Assembly (NCBI RefSeq): GCF_001952075.1 | Contig: NZ_LXYU01000001.1 | Location: forward strand, 558,001-622,000 | Direction: 5' to 3' | DNA from: Ditibartonella apis | GTDB lineage: Bacteria > Pseudomonadota > Alphaproteobacteria > Rhizobiales > Rhizobiaceae | Length of the DNA stretch: 64,000 bases | Shown: in pieces, positions 49,573 through 59,180 of the stretch | Numbering within the stretch: position 1 is the stretch's first letter | Layout of the letters: each line of letters opens with the position of its first letter | Program-made: the position numbers and the translations under genes | The notes under the pieces: generated by a model | The model's input: only the letters and a program-made list of their open reading frames with translations | What the model was told of the DNA's origin: nothing | Database searches by the model: none

Positions 49573-50032
49573 ATGGCGAAAAAATTTAATTCATAAAATA
49601 AGAGATAGCTTAAAAATCATTTCCGGATTGTTTAATTGATACAATTTCAAGTTATTATCTCATAATAATAAATAAAATATTTATGTTACATAATATTTTA
49701 AATTTTATATTATATTATCATAATTAAAAGAAATATTTTTAACAAATTTAATGTGAAATTAATCATTTTAATATTGTTGAGGTAGAAAATATCTTCGTGT
49801 GAAGCTATCGAATGGGGTTATGAACAGTGCGATGGTTTACTGCTTATTGTCTGTTGAAAGATCGTTTGGCGGGGAAAATCCATTGCGGGCAATTGACTGT
49901 AAAGATCAAATACAAAGACAGTCATTCTCAAATAATTTTCCCCGTTTCAATAAACGGCAACCCGATTGTGAAATGCCTATAAAATTCCAAAAACATCATG
50001 ATTTAAAAATAGGCTGTACGAATATTTTTCTT
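49573..50032. other. AT-rich intergenic island
   Basis: About 460 bases between hpt and the end of the sensor kinase. The core 49590-49790 is extremely AT-rich (4 G/C in the 60 bases 49681-49740). A TTAA-N7-TTAA pattern near 49751-49765 is expected by chance in such DNA. A plus-strand frame from GTG 49799 overlaps the kinase and looks random. Confidence 0.45.
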
Positions 50033-51409
50033 TCATTGATCAGGAAAATTCTGAACGGTTTTGGGAGCAAAAAGCTCGAATGAAAAACCGTCCGGATCGT
50101 AATTCAAATCGGCATGACCGTTAAAGCGTGCAGGTAAGAGACGTTTAATCAACTTGCTACCAAAACTGAGTTTTGTGGGCTCGTGAACTATAGGGCCACC
50201 TTTTTCGCGCCACGAAAAATGGAATTCGTTTTTTTCGATTGTCCAATTGATTTCCACGACGCCAGTTTTTGTAGAAAGTGCACCATATTTAACTGCATTG
50301 GTGCTCAATTCGTGTAATGCCAAAGCCATGGAAAGAGCTGTTTGTGGCGATAGGGAAACCTGCGGGCCCGAAACGATAAATCTTTTTCCGGTTTTGTCAT
50401 GGATATCAAGGCTGCTTTCGACAATCTGTTGGAGATCGGCACTGTTGGCTGCCCCTTGCGTTAAAATATCCTGCGCATGGGCAAGTGCATTAAGACGCAC
50501 AGAAAAATTCTGTAGCGCTTTTGTCATCGACGTTTCTTCAGTCAGTGTCTGATTGGCTATACTTTGGACAATGGCCAGAATGTTTTTCACACGGTGGGCA
50601 AGCTCGCCGGAGAGAATGGCTTGTTTTTCCTGCGCCTCGCGTCTCTCCGTCACATCTTGCAAAACGCCTAAGATGCGGTGCTTCATTGAATTGCCGACAT
50701 CTTTTGGAGCAGCTTCGGCCCAATAGCCGATCCAGCGTAATTGATCGGTATCTTTGCGCTTGACCTGGAATTCGAGATGCGTGATCAAACTTTCATCTTG
50801 CCTCGTTTGCAACATCTGTTTTGCAATGTCGCGCGGATTGTCAATGATAACCGAATAAAAGTCACTTAACGGAAGCTCGGGACTTTCCTTAAAACCTAAC
50901 AATTTCAAAAATTGTGGTGTCGCTTCGATCATGCTGCGATCACGATCAATTTCAAAAGCTCCGATACCCGCTGCCTGTTGGGCAAGCCGCAGCCGCTCTT
51001 CGCTTAATCGTAATGATTCTGAATGGCGTTGTTCATCAGTCCGGTCACGAACAATTTTTAAAAATCCTTGTTGTTTGCCGTCATCACTATAAAGAGCCTG
51101 AAGGTCGCCCGATGCCCAGAATGTGCTTCCGTCTTTTCTTTGGTGAAAACGTTCAACAGCATCAATGCGATGAAGGCTGGCCATTTGTTGACGTGTTTCG
51201 GGAAGTTTATTCATCCGGTCTTCTTCGGTGAAGAGAATATCAAGAGGCTGCCCGATAGCCTCTTCGGGCTTCCAACCGAAAAGTTTTTCCGCCCCCGGAC
51301 TCCAGCTCATGATGAGCCCGTTCATGTCTGCCGTCAATATTGCATAGTCCAAGGCATTATCGAGAATAAGCTGGTTACGCCAACCCTGTTTTTCAACACG
51401 CTTCATCAT
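50033..51409 (-). CDS. PAS-domain sensor histidine kinase, HWE family
   Basis: 458-residue soluble kinase. Two PAS domains (about residues 14-125, with SWSPGAEKLFGWKPEEAIGQPLDILF, and 140-257, ending in a PAC segment VTERREAQ), a phospho-acceptor His at 272 in LAHRVKNILAIVQSIANQTL, and an ATPase domain with HELSTNAVKYGALS and the FSWREKGGP block. These mark the HWE/HisKA_2-type family typical of Rhizobiales, often tied to the general stress response. No LOV cysteine motif and no membrane segment. No response regulator is adjacent, so its partner is unknown. Confidence 0.9.
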   Translation of the reverse strand: MMKRVEKQGWRNQLILDNALDYAILTADMNGLIMSWSPGAEKLFGWKPEEAIGQPLDILFTEEDRMNKLPETRQQMASLHRIDAVERFHQRKDGSTFWASGDLQALYSDDGKQQGFLKIVRDRTDEQRHSESLRLSEERLRLAQQAAGIGAFEIDRDRSMIEATPQFLKLLGFKESPELPLSDFYSVIIDNPRDIAKQMLQTRQDESLITHLEFQVKRKDTDQLRWIGYWAEAAPKDVGNSMKHRILGVLQDVTERREAQEKQAILSGELAHRVKNILAIVQSIANQTLTEETSMTKALQNFSVRLNALAHAQDILTQGAANSADLQQIVESSLDIHDKTGKRFIVSGPQVSLSPQTALSMALALHELSTNAVKYGALSTKTGVVEINWTIEKNEFHFSWREKGGPIVHEPTKLSFGSKLIKRLLPARFNGHADLNYDPDGFSFELFAPKTVQNFPDQ

Positions 51410-52400
51410 GGTTATCCAGACTCCATTTTAATAACCTATGAATACTGTCATGTACAAACAGGTGTTTAACGTCATCCCGCTGTTCCCGTTAAGTTTTATA
51501 TCATACAGTCAAAGATTTGTTAACTCTCTAACCAAGAAGTTTATTGTAAAAAATGAATCAAAAATAGGAATTTTTACATTTTAAAAATTTATCATTCCTG
51601 TCAAAAAGCGGATTGTTGCCAATTCTAATTCCAATGAAGCATAGAAAAATTTAAAAACATTTTTCCATAAATAACATGATAATTGATATAATTTTTTAAA
51701 TTAATATTATTATCAAAACAAAATGTTATTATAACGAATGTTATTACCAAAAATTTTTGTATATAAAATTTTGGTAAAACATATTGATACATACAGAATT
51801 TACTGACTTTTATAAGTATTATCAATTTTTATCAGTTTATAAAAACTCAATAAGAGTATTACATTGTAAAAAATTAATTTTTATTTTCAATAGAAAAGTA
51901 TTCAAGAAACATTATTGGAATCGACATGAAAGGTTTGATCAGCTTTACATATTTATGTTCGGTGATTCGTTTGAAAGAAGAAAAATAGATTTTTTCGTGC
52001 CATTATTCATTTGGTCGTGGAGCTTTGTGGGGCCTGAAGGCATTTCCGGAAAAATAATAGCTATGTTATTAAACATATATTTTTTGGACCTATGAAGGCT
52101 TTTGAATAGTGATATTTTTTAATCACCGGTTCGGTTTTCATAACGCTTTTGCATTTCTCATTCGAATGTTAATGTTTAGCGAAAATCAACATAAAGATAG
52201 CTATCACCGAAGTAATAATCGGTGACTTTCAGTTTAAAATCTGCGCCAGAACAGGATATTTTTATGAGCGGTTTAGCGTTGATGAAATAATGCTATTTTA
52301 TTTGACACAAAAATCTGGTCATGTTTCTCTCGGAATTAATTAATATAGCATGAAAAGAATTCGGGTTAATTTGGTTTGCTGATGAAACGGCTGTAAAATA
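51410..52400. other. Longest gene-free stretch; AT-rich core
   Basis: About 1 kb between the sensor kinase and pta. The core 51520-51930 is strongly AT-rich (17 G/C in the 120 bases 51661-51780). A 103-codon frame (TTG 51784-52095) has no recognisable relatives, low-complexity N-terminal half and no ribosome site, so I do not call it. No RNA gene recognised. Confidence 0.4.
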
Positions 52401-52417
52401 CCGGTTTTGAAAACCGG
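52401..52417 (+). promoter_or_regulatory. Hairpin in the pta leader
   Basis: CCGGTTTT (52401-52408) and AAAACCGG (52410-52417) form a compact palindrome directly before the pta ribosome site (GAGG near 52429). It is followed by CTTTTAAAG rather than a clean T run. It could be an operator or a leader structure near the ribosome site. Confidence 0.35.
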
Positions 52418-52439
52418 CTTTTAAAGTGAGGATATAATT

Positions 52440-53384
52440 ATGGTGCCGAAAAAACATGGACGTTATGATTCCTATCTTGAACAGGCACGTAACCTTCCTC
52501 CGATCAAAACAGGTGTTGTTCACCCCTGTTCAAAAGAAGCCATGCTTGCCGCTATTGAAGCCTCGCAAGAAAAATTTCTGGAGCCGGTTTTGATAGGGCC
52601 TGAGCAAAAAATTCGCAATGCAGCCAAAGCCGCCGGTGTCAAAATCGATGGTCTGGAACTGGTGCCAACCGAGCATAGCCATGCTGCCGCCCAAAAAGCC
52701 GTAGAATTGGCAGCCAGCGGAAAAGTTCAGGCCCTTATGAAAGGTTCACTCCATACAGACGAATTGTTGAGTGCGGTGGTCAGTGCCCAATCAGGGTTGC
52801 GAACAGAACGGCGCATCAGTCATGTTTATGCGATGGATATACCGGCCTATTCCAAGCCGCTCCTTATCACCGATGCGGCAATCAATATCCGGCCCGATCT
52901 TGATGATAAACGCGACATTGTCCAGAATGCGGTCGATCTTATGCGCATTCTAGGGCTCGAAAAACCGCTTGTTGCGGTGCTTGCTGCGGTAGAAACCGTT
53001 AATTCGAAAATGCCGGCCACCCTTGATGCAGCAGCCTTGACCGTTATGTCGATGCGTGGGCAAATTACCGGTGCAGTCGTGGATGGGCCGTTGGCGTTCG
53101 ATAATGCGATCAATTTGAAGGCGGCAGAAATAAAAGGCATTGTTTCACCGGTCGCCGGAAAAGCCGATATCCTTTTGGTGCCGGATCTCGAGGCTGGCAA
53201 TATGCTTGCCAAACAATTGATGTATTTTGCCGACGCCGGTGCCGCTGGACTGGTTCTCGGGGCACGTGTTCCAATCATTCTTACCAGCCGATCGGACAAA
53301 GTGGAAGTGCGCCTTGCTTCTGCGGCACTTGCAAAAATAATGGTCGAGCGACGTTTCAAACTGGAGCACGCACACCATGAATAA
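52440..53384 (+). CDS. pta: Phosphate acetyltransferase (PTA/PTB family)
   Basis: 314-residue enzyme interconverting acetyl-CoA and acetyl phosphate. It is the short PTA_PTB catalytic domain only. Blocks: VLIGPEQKIRNAAKAAG, ALMKGSLHTDELLSAVV, RRISHVYAMDIPAYSKPLLITDAAINIRPDLDDKRDIVQNAVDL, GPLAFDNAINLKAAEIKGI, ADILLVPDLEAGNMLAKQL. By sequence it could be a phosphobutyryltransferase, but the acetate kinase overlapping its 3' end favours acetate. AGTGAGG precedes the ATG. Confidence 0.9.
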   Translation: MVPKKHGRYDSYLEQARNLPPIKTGVVHPCSKEAMLAAIEASQEKFLEPVLIGPEQKIRNAAKAAGVKIDGLELVPTEHSHAAAQKAVELAASGKVQALMKGSLHTDELLSAVVSAQSGLRTERRISHVYAMDIPAYSKPLLITDAAINIRPDLDDKRDIVQNAVDLMRILGLEKPLVAVLAAVETVNSKMPATLDAAALTVMSMRGQITGAVVDGPLAFDNAINLKAAEIKGIVSPVAGKADILLVPDLEAGNMLAKQLMYFADAGAAGLVLGARVPIILTSRSDKVEVRLASAALAKIMVERRFKLEHAHHE

Positions 53385-54567
53385 CCGGATTGTAACATTC
53401 AATTCCGGTTCTTCGTCGTTAAAGATCGGACTTTATGAAAATAATGGTGGCCGTGCAGAACGTCTTGGTAAAGGGTCGATTGATCTCAGGCGTAATTGTT
53501 TTTCATTCCGTATTGAAAAGACCGGCGACCAGATAGCGGCAGCACCGCTGCCGGAAAACGCCGATGACAAAGAAATGCTCAAGCAGGTGTTCGGCTGGCT
53601 TACTCAAAGAATGGAAATTGGAGATATCAAAGCTGTTGGTCACAGGATCGTTCATGGCGCCGATATCTTCAGGAGTGCTTGCGTCGTCAATGATAAAACA
53701 TTGGATTATATGGAATCACTTATTCCGCTTGCTCCGCTGCATCAGCCTGCCAATCTCAGATTGATTTATCTTGTTAAAAAACTTTATCCTTCGCTCATGC
53801 AGACGGCATCTTTCGATACGGCTTTTCATCAAGGCCAAAGCGACAGGGTAAGACGCTTCGCTATCCCGCGGATTTTACATAATCGTGGTATCAAAAAATA
53901 TGGCTTTCACGGCCTTTCTTATCAGTATATTGCCGAACAGCTCCCGAAATTGCCAAAAGATGTCAGAACGCAAAACGTTGTTGTTGCCCATCTTGGAAGT
54001 GGTGCCAGTCTCTGTGCATTGAAAAATCATCAAAGTGCAGAAACGACAATGAGTTTTACGACGCTTGATGGCGTGCCAATGGCAACGCGTTGCGGGGCGC
54101 TTGATGCGGGAGTGCTCATACATCTATTGCGTAACAATCGCCATAGTGTCAGCGATATGGAATATATGCTTTACCACTCCAGCGGCCTGCTTGGCATGTC
54201 CGGCATCAGCGCCGATTGCAGAGATCTGGTAAGTTCCGAGTTGAAGCAGGCAAAACAGGCGCTTGATGTTTTCAACTTGCGTATCGCTCAGGAAATTGCA
54301 CGTTTGGCTGTCACGTTGCAAGGGCTCGACACCATCATTTTTACTGCCGGAATCGGTGAACACCAACCAGAGGTTCGTGAGGCTGTATTGGAGCAGTTGC
54401 GGTGGATGGGCATCGAAATCGATTATAAAGCCAATAATGCCAATCAATCACGGTTGACAACATTCAACAGTCCGATTGCAGCATTTATTATTCCGACAGA
54501 TGAAGAACAACGCATCGCCGATGATGCTGCCCGTCTGATTGACGAAAGCGAAAAAACGCTGAATTGA
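53377..54567 (+). CDS. ackA: Acetate kinase
   Basis: 396-residue kinase making acetate and ATP from acetyl phosphate (or the reverse). ASKHA-fold signatures: TFNSGSSSLKIGLYE, GHRIVHGAD, SFDTAFHQ, YGFHGLSYQYI, VVAHLGSGASLCAL, TRCGALDAGVLIHLL, GISADCRDL, FTAGIGEHQPEVREA. The ATG overlaps the last eight bases of pta, so the two are translationally coupled. Together they provide overflow acetate production or acetate entry, opposite acs. Confidence 0.95.
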   Translation: MNNRIVTFNSGSSSLKIGLYENNGGRAERLGKGSIDLRRNCFSFRIEKTGDQIAAAPLPENADDKEMLKQVFGWLTQRMEIGDIKAVGHRIVHGADIFRSACVVNDKTLDYMESLIPLAPLHQPANLRLIYLVKKLYPSLMQTASFDTAFHQGQSDRVRRFAIPRILHNRGIKKYGFHGLSYQYIAEQLPKLPKDVRTQNVVVAHLGSGASLCALKNHQSAETTMSFTTLDGVPMATRCGALDAGVLIHLLRNNRHSVSDMEYMLYHSSGLLGMSGISADCRDLVSSELKQAKQALDVFNLRIAQEIARLAVTLQGLDTIIFTAGIGEHQPEVREAVLEQLRWMGIEIDYKANNANQSRLTTFNSPIAAFIIPTDEEQRIADDAARLIDESEKTLN

Positions 54568-54739
54568 TTTTTTCATGTCGGCTTGAAGGTGTAACCAAAA
54601 TAAAATGTGGTCAGCTTTTTCCGGAGGAAAACCGTTTCATCCTGTTAGCGTCCGCTTTTACGCTGGAATATTTTTAAAAAATAAAAAGCGAAAAGCCTGA
54701 CCAATAGTGTGAGAGATTGAAAATCCCTGTTTCGTAACA
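54568..54739. other. Downstream flank of ackA
   Basis: No gene or clear terminator directly after ackA. A weak inverted repeat, AGCGT / ACGCT near 54647-54664, lacks a T run. The more structured segment begins about 54740. Confidence 0.35.
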
Positions 54740-55093
54740 AAGTGTGGCTACGTGCCTGTTTGTTCATCACGTAGTCGGTTAATCCGCTGAACGGTTTTGA
54801 TAAAATCGCCGGATTATCCGAAGGAGTCTCAGGACTTTATTTTTTAAATCCGTCAGCGCAATTTAATGGTGATTTTTATTGTCAGCTGTGTTCCCGTCAT
54901 TTGTAAAAAATAGATGAACCGCCAAATTCCGGATCAAGCGGTTGAAAAGCTATTTTCAAAAACCGTTATTGCCTTTGTTCGTCCTTTCAAGAATCATTGT
55001 CGGCACCGATGGGCATGGGCTATCCTTTATCCAAACGGCACTGAATATGCTTGCGCGTTTGAAGTTAATGGAAGCAGATCAATGGAAGTTCGT
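54740..55093 (+). ncRNA. Possible structured RNA between ackA and acs
   Basis: Perfect stem CTACGTG (54749-54755) / CACGTAG (54769-54775). It is followed by a two-level hairpin: outer stem TAATCCG (54781-54787) / CGGATTA (54811-54817), inner stem closing TTTT-GAT-AAAA. A strong plus-strand terminator ends the region at 55128. It could be a free-standing small RNA or the long 3' UTR of ackA. A 64-codon plus-strand frame (54914-55108) ends inside the terminator; I cannot support it as a gene. Confidence 0.3.
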
Positions 55094-55128
55094 GCTATCA
55101 CCGGATAGTTCCGGTGATAGCGTTTTTT
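55094..55128 (+). terminator. Strong plus-strand terminator facing acs
   Basis: Eleven-base perfect stem GCTATCACCGG (55094-55104) / CCGGTGATAGC (55111-55121) with a six-base loop, then G and six T. The T run is on the plus strand, so it ends plus-strand transcription just two bases before the acs stop; on the minus strand there is no T run after the hairpin. Confidence 0.9.
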
Positions 55129-55130
55129 AC

Positions 55131-57080
55131 TCAATGTTTGTTCAAACGGTTGGCAATAAGGTCTTCGACCACCTGTGGTTCGGCAAGTGTTGAAATGTCG
55201 CCTAAATTTTCGAATTCATCTTCGGCAATTTTTCTGAGAATTCGCCGCATGATTTTGCCTGAACGCGTTTTTGGCAAACTTGGCGAAAACTGGATTTTAT
55301 CCGGTGTGGCAATCGGTCCGATCTCGTTTCTCACATGTTTGATAAGATGTTGGCGTAATTCTTCGCTTGGTTCAACACCTTCCATGAGTGTCACATAACA
55401 ATAGATTCCTTGCCCTTTGATCGGATGCGGATAACCGACAACCGCCGCTTCCGAAACGTTATGATCGGAAACAAGGGCCGATTCAACTTCCGCTGTCCCA
55501 AGGCGATGTCCTGAAACATTCAAGACATCATCGACGCGGCCGGTAATCCAGTAATACCCGTCATGGTCACGCCGGCAGCCATCACCGGTAAAATATTTGC
55601 CTTTATAGGTAGAAAAGTAGGTTTCGACAAAACGGTTATGGTCCCCATAAATCGTCCGCATTTGTCCAGGCCAGGAGTCGATAATGCATAAATTACCGTC
55701 GTTTTCACCTTCAAGCACTTCTCCTTCAGTGCCTACAAGTTCGGGTTTGATACCAAAAAAGGGAAGTGTTGCCGAACCGGGTTTCAAATCGGTTGCACCG
55801 GGTAAAGGCGTAATCATATGGCCACCGGTTTCGGTTTGCCACCACGTATCCACTATGGGGCAGCGGTCATCACCGACTTTATGATAAAACCAGTTCCATG
55901 CTTCCGGGTTGATCGGCTCGCCAACCGATCCGAGGATGCGCAGCGACGTCCGTTTTGACCGTTCGACATATTCGTCACCCGCTCCCATTAACGCACGGAT
56001 AGCTGTCGGTGCGGTATAAAGAATATTGACCTTATGTTTGTCGACAACTTCCCAAAAGCGCGCCTGATCGGGGAAGTTCGGGACACCTTCGAACATAAGA
56101 GTTGTGGCACCGTTGCATAAAGGTCCGTAAACGAGATAGGAATGCCCGGTCACCCAGCCGACATCGGCTGTGCACCAATAAACGTCGCCGACATGATAAT
56201 CGAACACATATTCATGTGTCATGGAAGCATAAACGAGATAGCCACCTGTTGTATGTAGGACACCTTTCGGCTTTCCGGTCGAACCCGATGTATAAAGGAT
56301 AAAAAGCGGGTCTTCCGCTTTCATGCGCGCTGGCGGGCACTCGGTTTTCGCATTGGCCATTTCCTCATGATACCAGAAATCACGGCCCGGAGCCCAACCG
56401 ATTTTGCCGCCAGTTCTGCGCACCACCATCACCTGATTGACCAGCACATATTGACGTGCGGCTATGTCAATTGCATGGTCAACATTTTCTTTCAGCGGAA
56501 TAGGCTTGCCGCCACGTACGCCTTGGTCGGCCGTAATGATAAAGGTTGATTCACAGTCAACAATACGTCCGGCAAGTGCTTCCGGCGAAAATCCGGCAAA
56601 CACAACCGAATGTACTGCACCGATACGCGCGCAGGCAAGCATCGCATAGGCCGCTTCAAGGATCATCGGCAAATAGATTGTTACGCGATCGCCTTTTTTA
56701 ACGCCCCTTTTTTTTAAAATATTGGCAAACCGGCAGACGTTTTCGTAAAGTTCTTTATAGGTGACTTTTTTATCAATATAGGGGTTGTCACCTTCCCAGA
56801 TCATGGCGACCTGATCGCCACGACTTTTCAAATGTCTGTCGATGCAATTATAACTGACATTGGTAATACCGTCTTCATACCATTTTATTGATACTCTTCC
56901 GCGAAAACTGGTATTTTTCACTTTTGTAAAAGGTTTGAACCAATCAATACGACGGCCATGTTTCGACCAGAATGCATCGGGATCTTTTATGCTTTCATCA
57001 TACCATTGAAGATATGTTTCACGATCAATCAGGGCATTTTTCTTGATATTATTAGATACGGAATAGACATTGTCCGACAT
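55131..57080 (-). CDS. acs: Acetyl-CoA synthetase
   Basis: 649-residue AMP-forming ligase that activates acetate to acetyl-CoA. ANL-family blocks: [39 protein letters not shown] (P-loop), [54 protein letters not shown], and the C-terminal lysine that is acetylated in regulation in [16 protein letters not shown] start at ATG 57080 (MSDNVYSVS) because AAGGAGGAGAA lies directly upstream; ATG 57104 would place that site inside the gene. Faces pta-ackA. Confidence 0.97.
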   Translation of the reverse strand: MSDNVYSVSNNIKKNALIDRETYLQWYDESIKDPDAFWSKHGRRIDWFKPFTKVKNTSFRGRVSIKWYEDGITNVSYNCIDRHLKSRGDQVAMIWEGDNPYIDKKVTYKELYENVCRFANILKKRGVKKGDRVTIYLPMILEAAYAMLACARIGAVHSVVFAGFSPEALAGRIVDCESTFIITADQGVRGGKPIPLKENVDHAIDIAARQYVLVNQVMVVRRTGGKIGWAPGRDFWYHEEMANAKTECPPARMKAEDPLFILYTSGSTGKPKGVLHTTGGYLVYASMTHEYVFDYHVGDVYWCTADVGWVTGHSYLVYGPLCNGATTLMFEGVPNFPDQARFWEVVDKHKVNILYTAPTAIRALMGAGDEYVERSKRTSLRILGSVGEPINPEAWNWFYHKVGDDRCPIVDTWWQTETGGHMITPLPGATDLKPGSATLPFFGIKPELVGTEGEVLEGENDGNLCIIDSWPGQMRTIYGDHNRFVETYFSTYKGKYFTGDGCRRDHDGYYWITGRVDDVLNVSGHRLGTAEVESALVSDHNVSEAAVVGYPHPIKGQGIYCYVTLMEGVEPSEELRQHLIKHVRNEIGPIATPDKIQFSPSLPKTRSGKIMRRILRKIAEDEFENLGDISTLAEPQVVEDLIANRLNKH

Positions 57081-57392
57081 TTTCTCCTCCTTTTCATGTT
57101 GCAATTCTCCTCGCGCAACATGTTGTTTATAAAACTTTCATCGGGAATGAATGTTTTATACTTACAGTAAATGTTATCTTCGTTTTTATTGAAAGTTTTT
57201 AATTGATGTTTTTAAAAAACTTATTGTGAAGATTTTGAGAGAGGAAAATAGAAGAATTATAAATTATCAATTTTTGTCTGTTTTTTACTGAAAAAAATCC
57301 TTCAAGGCATCGATTTTCTGAAGCCGGGCAGTAGTTAAAATAATGAAGCAATAGAACTTCTAATTGTGCTCGGTAATTGAAAGGAAAAAATT

Positions 57393-58373
57393 ATGTTGGA
57401 TGAAAAATTGATACTTTCGCGTGAAGAGGCGCTTGAAAGTGGAACGGGTGGTGAAGGCAAGCGAATAGCGACGAAATCTGCGTCAAAGGCTTCGCTCGAA
57501 AACCCGCTTGATGCTTATCCCCGCCCACCTTATTCGACAGAAAAACAACAAGCTCCGGGACTTGCATCAAAGTTGACGCCAAAGGCCGATCACGGAGAAA
57601 AAAGTTACAAAGGCTCTGGTAAACTTCTAGGCCGGAAAGCCTTGATTACCGGCGGTGACAGCGGCATCGGAAGAGCCGTGGCAATAGCATTTGCTCGCGA
57701 AGGTGCCGATGTTGCTATCAATTATCTGAAGGAAGAGGAGTCAGACGCACAAGAAGTCATTAAGCTTATAGAAGAGGCTGGCCGTAAGGGATTTGCAATT
57801 CCCGGTGATTTGACCGATCGGCATTTTTGCGAAAAATTGGTTGAGGAAGCAGTCCAAAAACTGGGCGGGCTTGATATTCTGGTCAATAATGCCGGCCGTC
57901 AACAGGCGGTGGAAGCCCTTGCCGATCTCACAGACGAATCTTTTGACAAAACGATGAAAACCAACATTTATGCACCTTTCCGCGTAACCAAAGCCGCGCT
58001 GCCTCATATTCCTGCTGGCGGTTCCATCATTATTACGTCTTCGGTACAGGCATTTGATCCGTCTGCAACCTTGTTCGACTATTCACAAACCAAGGCTGCC
58101 AATGTTGCTTTTGCCAAATCGCTGGCAAAACAGCTCGCTCCGAAAGGTATTCGCGTCAATGCCGTTGCCCCCGGTCCATTCTGGACACCGCTACAACCGG
58201 CAGGTGGACAGCTTATGAAAGCCATGCCGCAATTTGGTTCAGAAACACCTATGAAGCGTGCAGGCCAGCCGGTTGAAATTGCGCCCCTTTATGTTTTGCT
58301 TGCATCCGAGGAAGCAAGCTATTGTTCGGGCCAGGTCTTCGGCGCTGCCGGTGGCAGTGGCATGGATAGCTGA
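57393..58373 (+). CDS. SDR-family oxidoreductase (YghA-like)
   Basis: 326-residue classical short-chain dehydrogenase with an N-terminal extension (about 80 residues, including NPLDAYPRPPYSTEKQQAPGLASKLTPKADHGEKSYKGSGKL), the layout of YghA-type enzymes. Cofactor loop LITGGDSGIGRAVAIAFAREGADVAINY, NNAGRQ, and active-site Ser (SSVQAF) with YSQTKAAN (Tyr/Lys). The substrate is unknown. AAAGGAAAAA precedes the ATG. Its stop codon directly abuts that of the convergent yggS gene. Confidence 0.92.
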   Translation: MLDEKLILSREEALESGTGGEGKRIATKSASKASLENPLDAYPRPPYSTEKQQAPGLASKLTPKADHGEKSYKGSGKLLGRKALITGGDSGIGRAVAIAFAREGADVAINYLKEEESDAQEVIKLIEEAGRKGFAIPGDLTDRHFCEKLVEEAVQKLGGLDILVNNAGRQQAVEALADLTDESFDKTMKTNIYAPFRVTKAALPHIPAGGSIIITSSVQAFDPSATLFDYSQTKAANVAFAKSLAKQLAPKGIRVNAVAPGPFWTPLQPAGGQLMKAMPQFGSETPMKRAGQPVEIAPLYVLLASEEASYCSGQVFGAAGGSGMDS

Positions 58374-59060
58374 TTATTGGTGAACAATCGGCGGACGATG
58401 ACCGAATATTGCCGAACCGACGCGCACACTTGTGGCACCAAAGGCAACGGCCGTTTCATAGTCCGCCGACATTCCCATTGATAATTTTTTCACTCCCGCT
58501 TCGTTCGCCAATTTTGCAAGAAGGGCAAAATAGGGACCGGGATTTTCACCAACCGGTGGAATACACATCAATCCGATAACATCAAGATGATGGTCGTTCT
58601 TGCAGTGTTTGACAAACTCGACTGCCTCGTTCGGCGCGATACCGGCTTTTTGCGGCTCTTCTCCAATATTGACCTGCACATAACAAGGAAGCCTGCGGTT
58701 TTGTTTTGACATTTCTTCTTGAAGAAATTTTGCAATTTTTTCTCTGTCAACTGTTTCGATCACGTCAAAAAGTTGCACTGCTTCTTCCGTTTTATTCGAT
58801 TGTAACGGCCCGATAAGATGAAGTTTGAGATCAGGAAATTCTTCGCGCAATTGCGGCCATTTGCTTTTGGCTTCCTGAACACGGTTTTCGCCGAAAACAC
58901 GTTGTCCTGCTTCAAGAAGCGGGTGGATTTCTTCAATTCCGAAAGTTTTTGACACTGCAATGAGCTGAACATCCTCTGGTGCGCGCCTGGAATCAATGCA
59001 CGCTTTGGCGATGTTCTCTTTGACTTTTTGCCATTGGGCAATAACCGTTTCCATAGTCAT
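58374..59060 (-). CDS. YggS/PLPBP family pyridoxal 5'-phosphate homeostasis protein
   Basis: 228-residue alanine-racemase-fold protein without racemase activity that buffers PLP. PLP lysine in VQLIAVSKTFGIEEIHPLLEAGQRVFGENRVQEAKSKW; later HLIGPLQSNKTEEAV, CYVQVNIGEEPQKAGIAPNEA and KLSMGMSADYETAVAFGATSVRVGSAIFG. GAAGGG precedes the ATG. The stop abuts the SDR stop with no gap, and it is divergent from leuS. Confidence 0.94.
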   Translation of the reverse strand: MTMETVIAQWQKVKENIAKACIDSRRAPEDVQLIAVSKTFGIEEIHPLLEAGQRVFGENRVQEAKSKWPQLREEFPDLKLHLIGPLQSNKTEEAVQLFDVIETVDREKIAKFLQEEMSKQNRRLPCYVQVNIGEEPQKAGIAPNEAVEFVKHCKNDHHLDVIGLMCIPPVGENPGPYFALLAKLANEAGVKKLSMGMSADYETAVAFGATSVRVGSAIFGHRPPIVHQ

Positions 59061-59180
59061 TTTCCCTTCTTCATCGATTTAAAATGAATAAAAGCGCATA
59101 GAAATGGTTGACGCTTTCCTTAATCCGTGGTGAAGCACGTATTGAGTTTTTTGACTACATTTTGCAAGAGTATAATTGTA

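Noticed and set aside
49751-49765. TTAA-N7-TTAA in the AT island after hpt
   Set aside because: The flanking DNA is almost all A/T, so the pattern is expected by chance, and no gene start lies downstream.
49799-50083. 94-codon plus-strand frame after hpt
   Set aside because: GTG start without ribosome site and overlap with the 3' end of the sensor kinase; looks random.
51784-52095. 103-codon frame starting with TTG
   Set aside because: No ribosome site, AT-driven composition, no known relatives; mentioned only as part of the gene-free stretch.
54914-55108. 64-codon plus-strand frame ending inside the terminator near acs
   Set aside because: No ribosome site or recognisable motif; coding status cannot be supported, although the transcript itself may be real.
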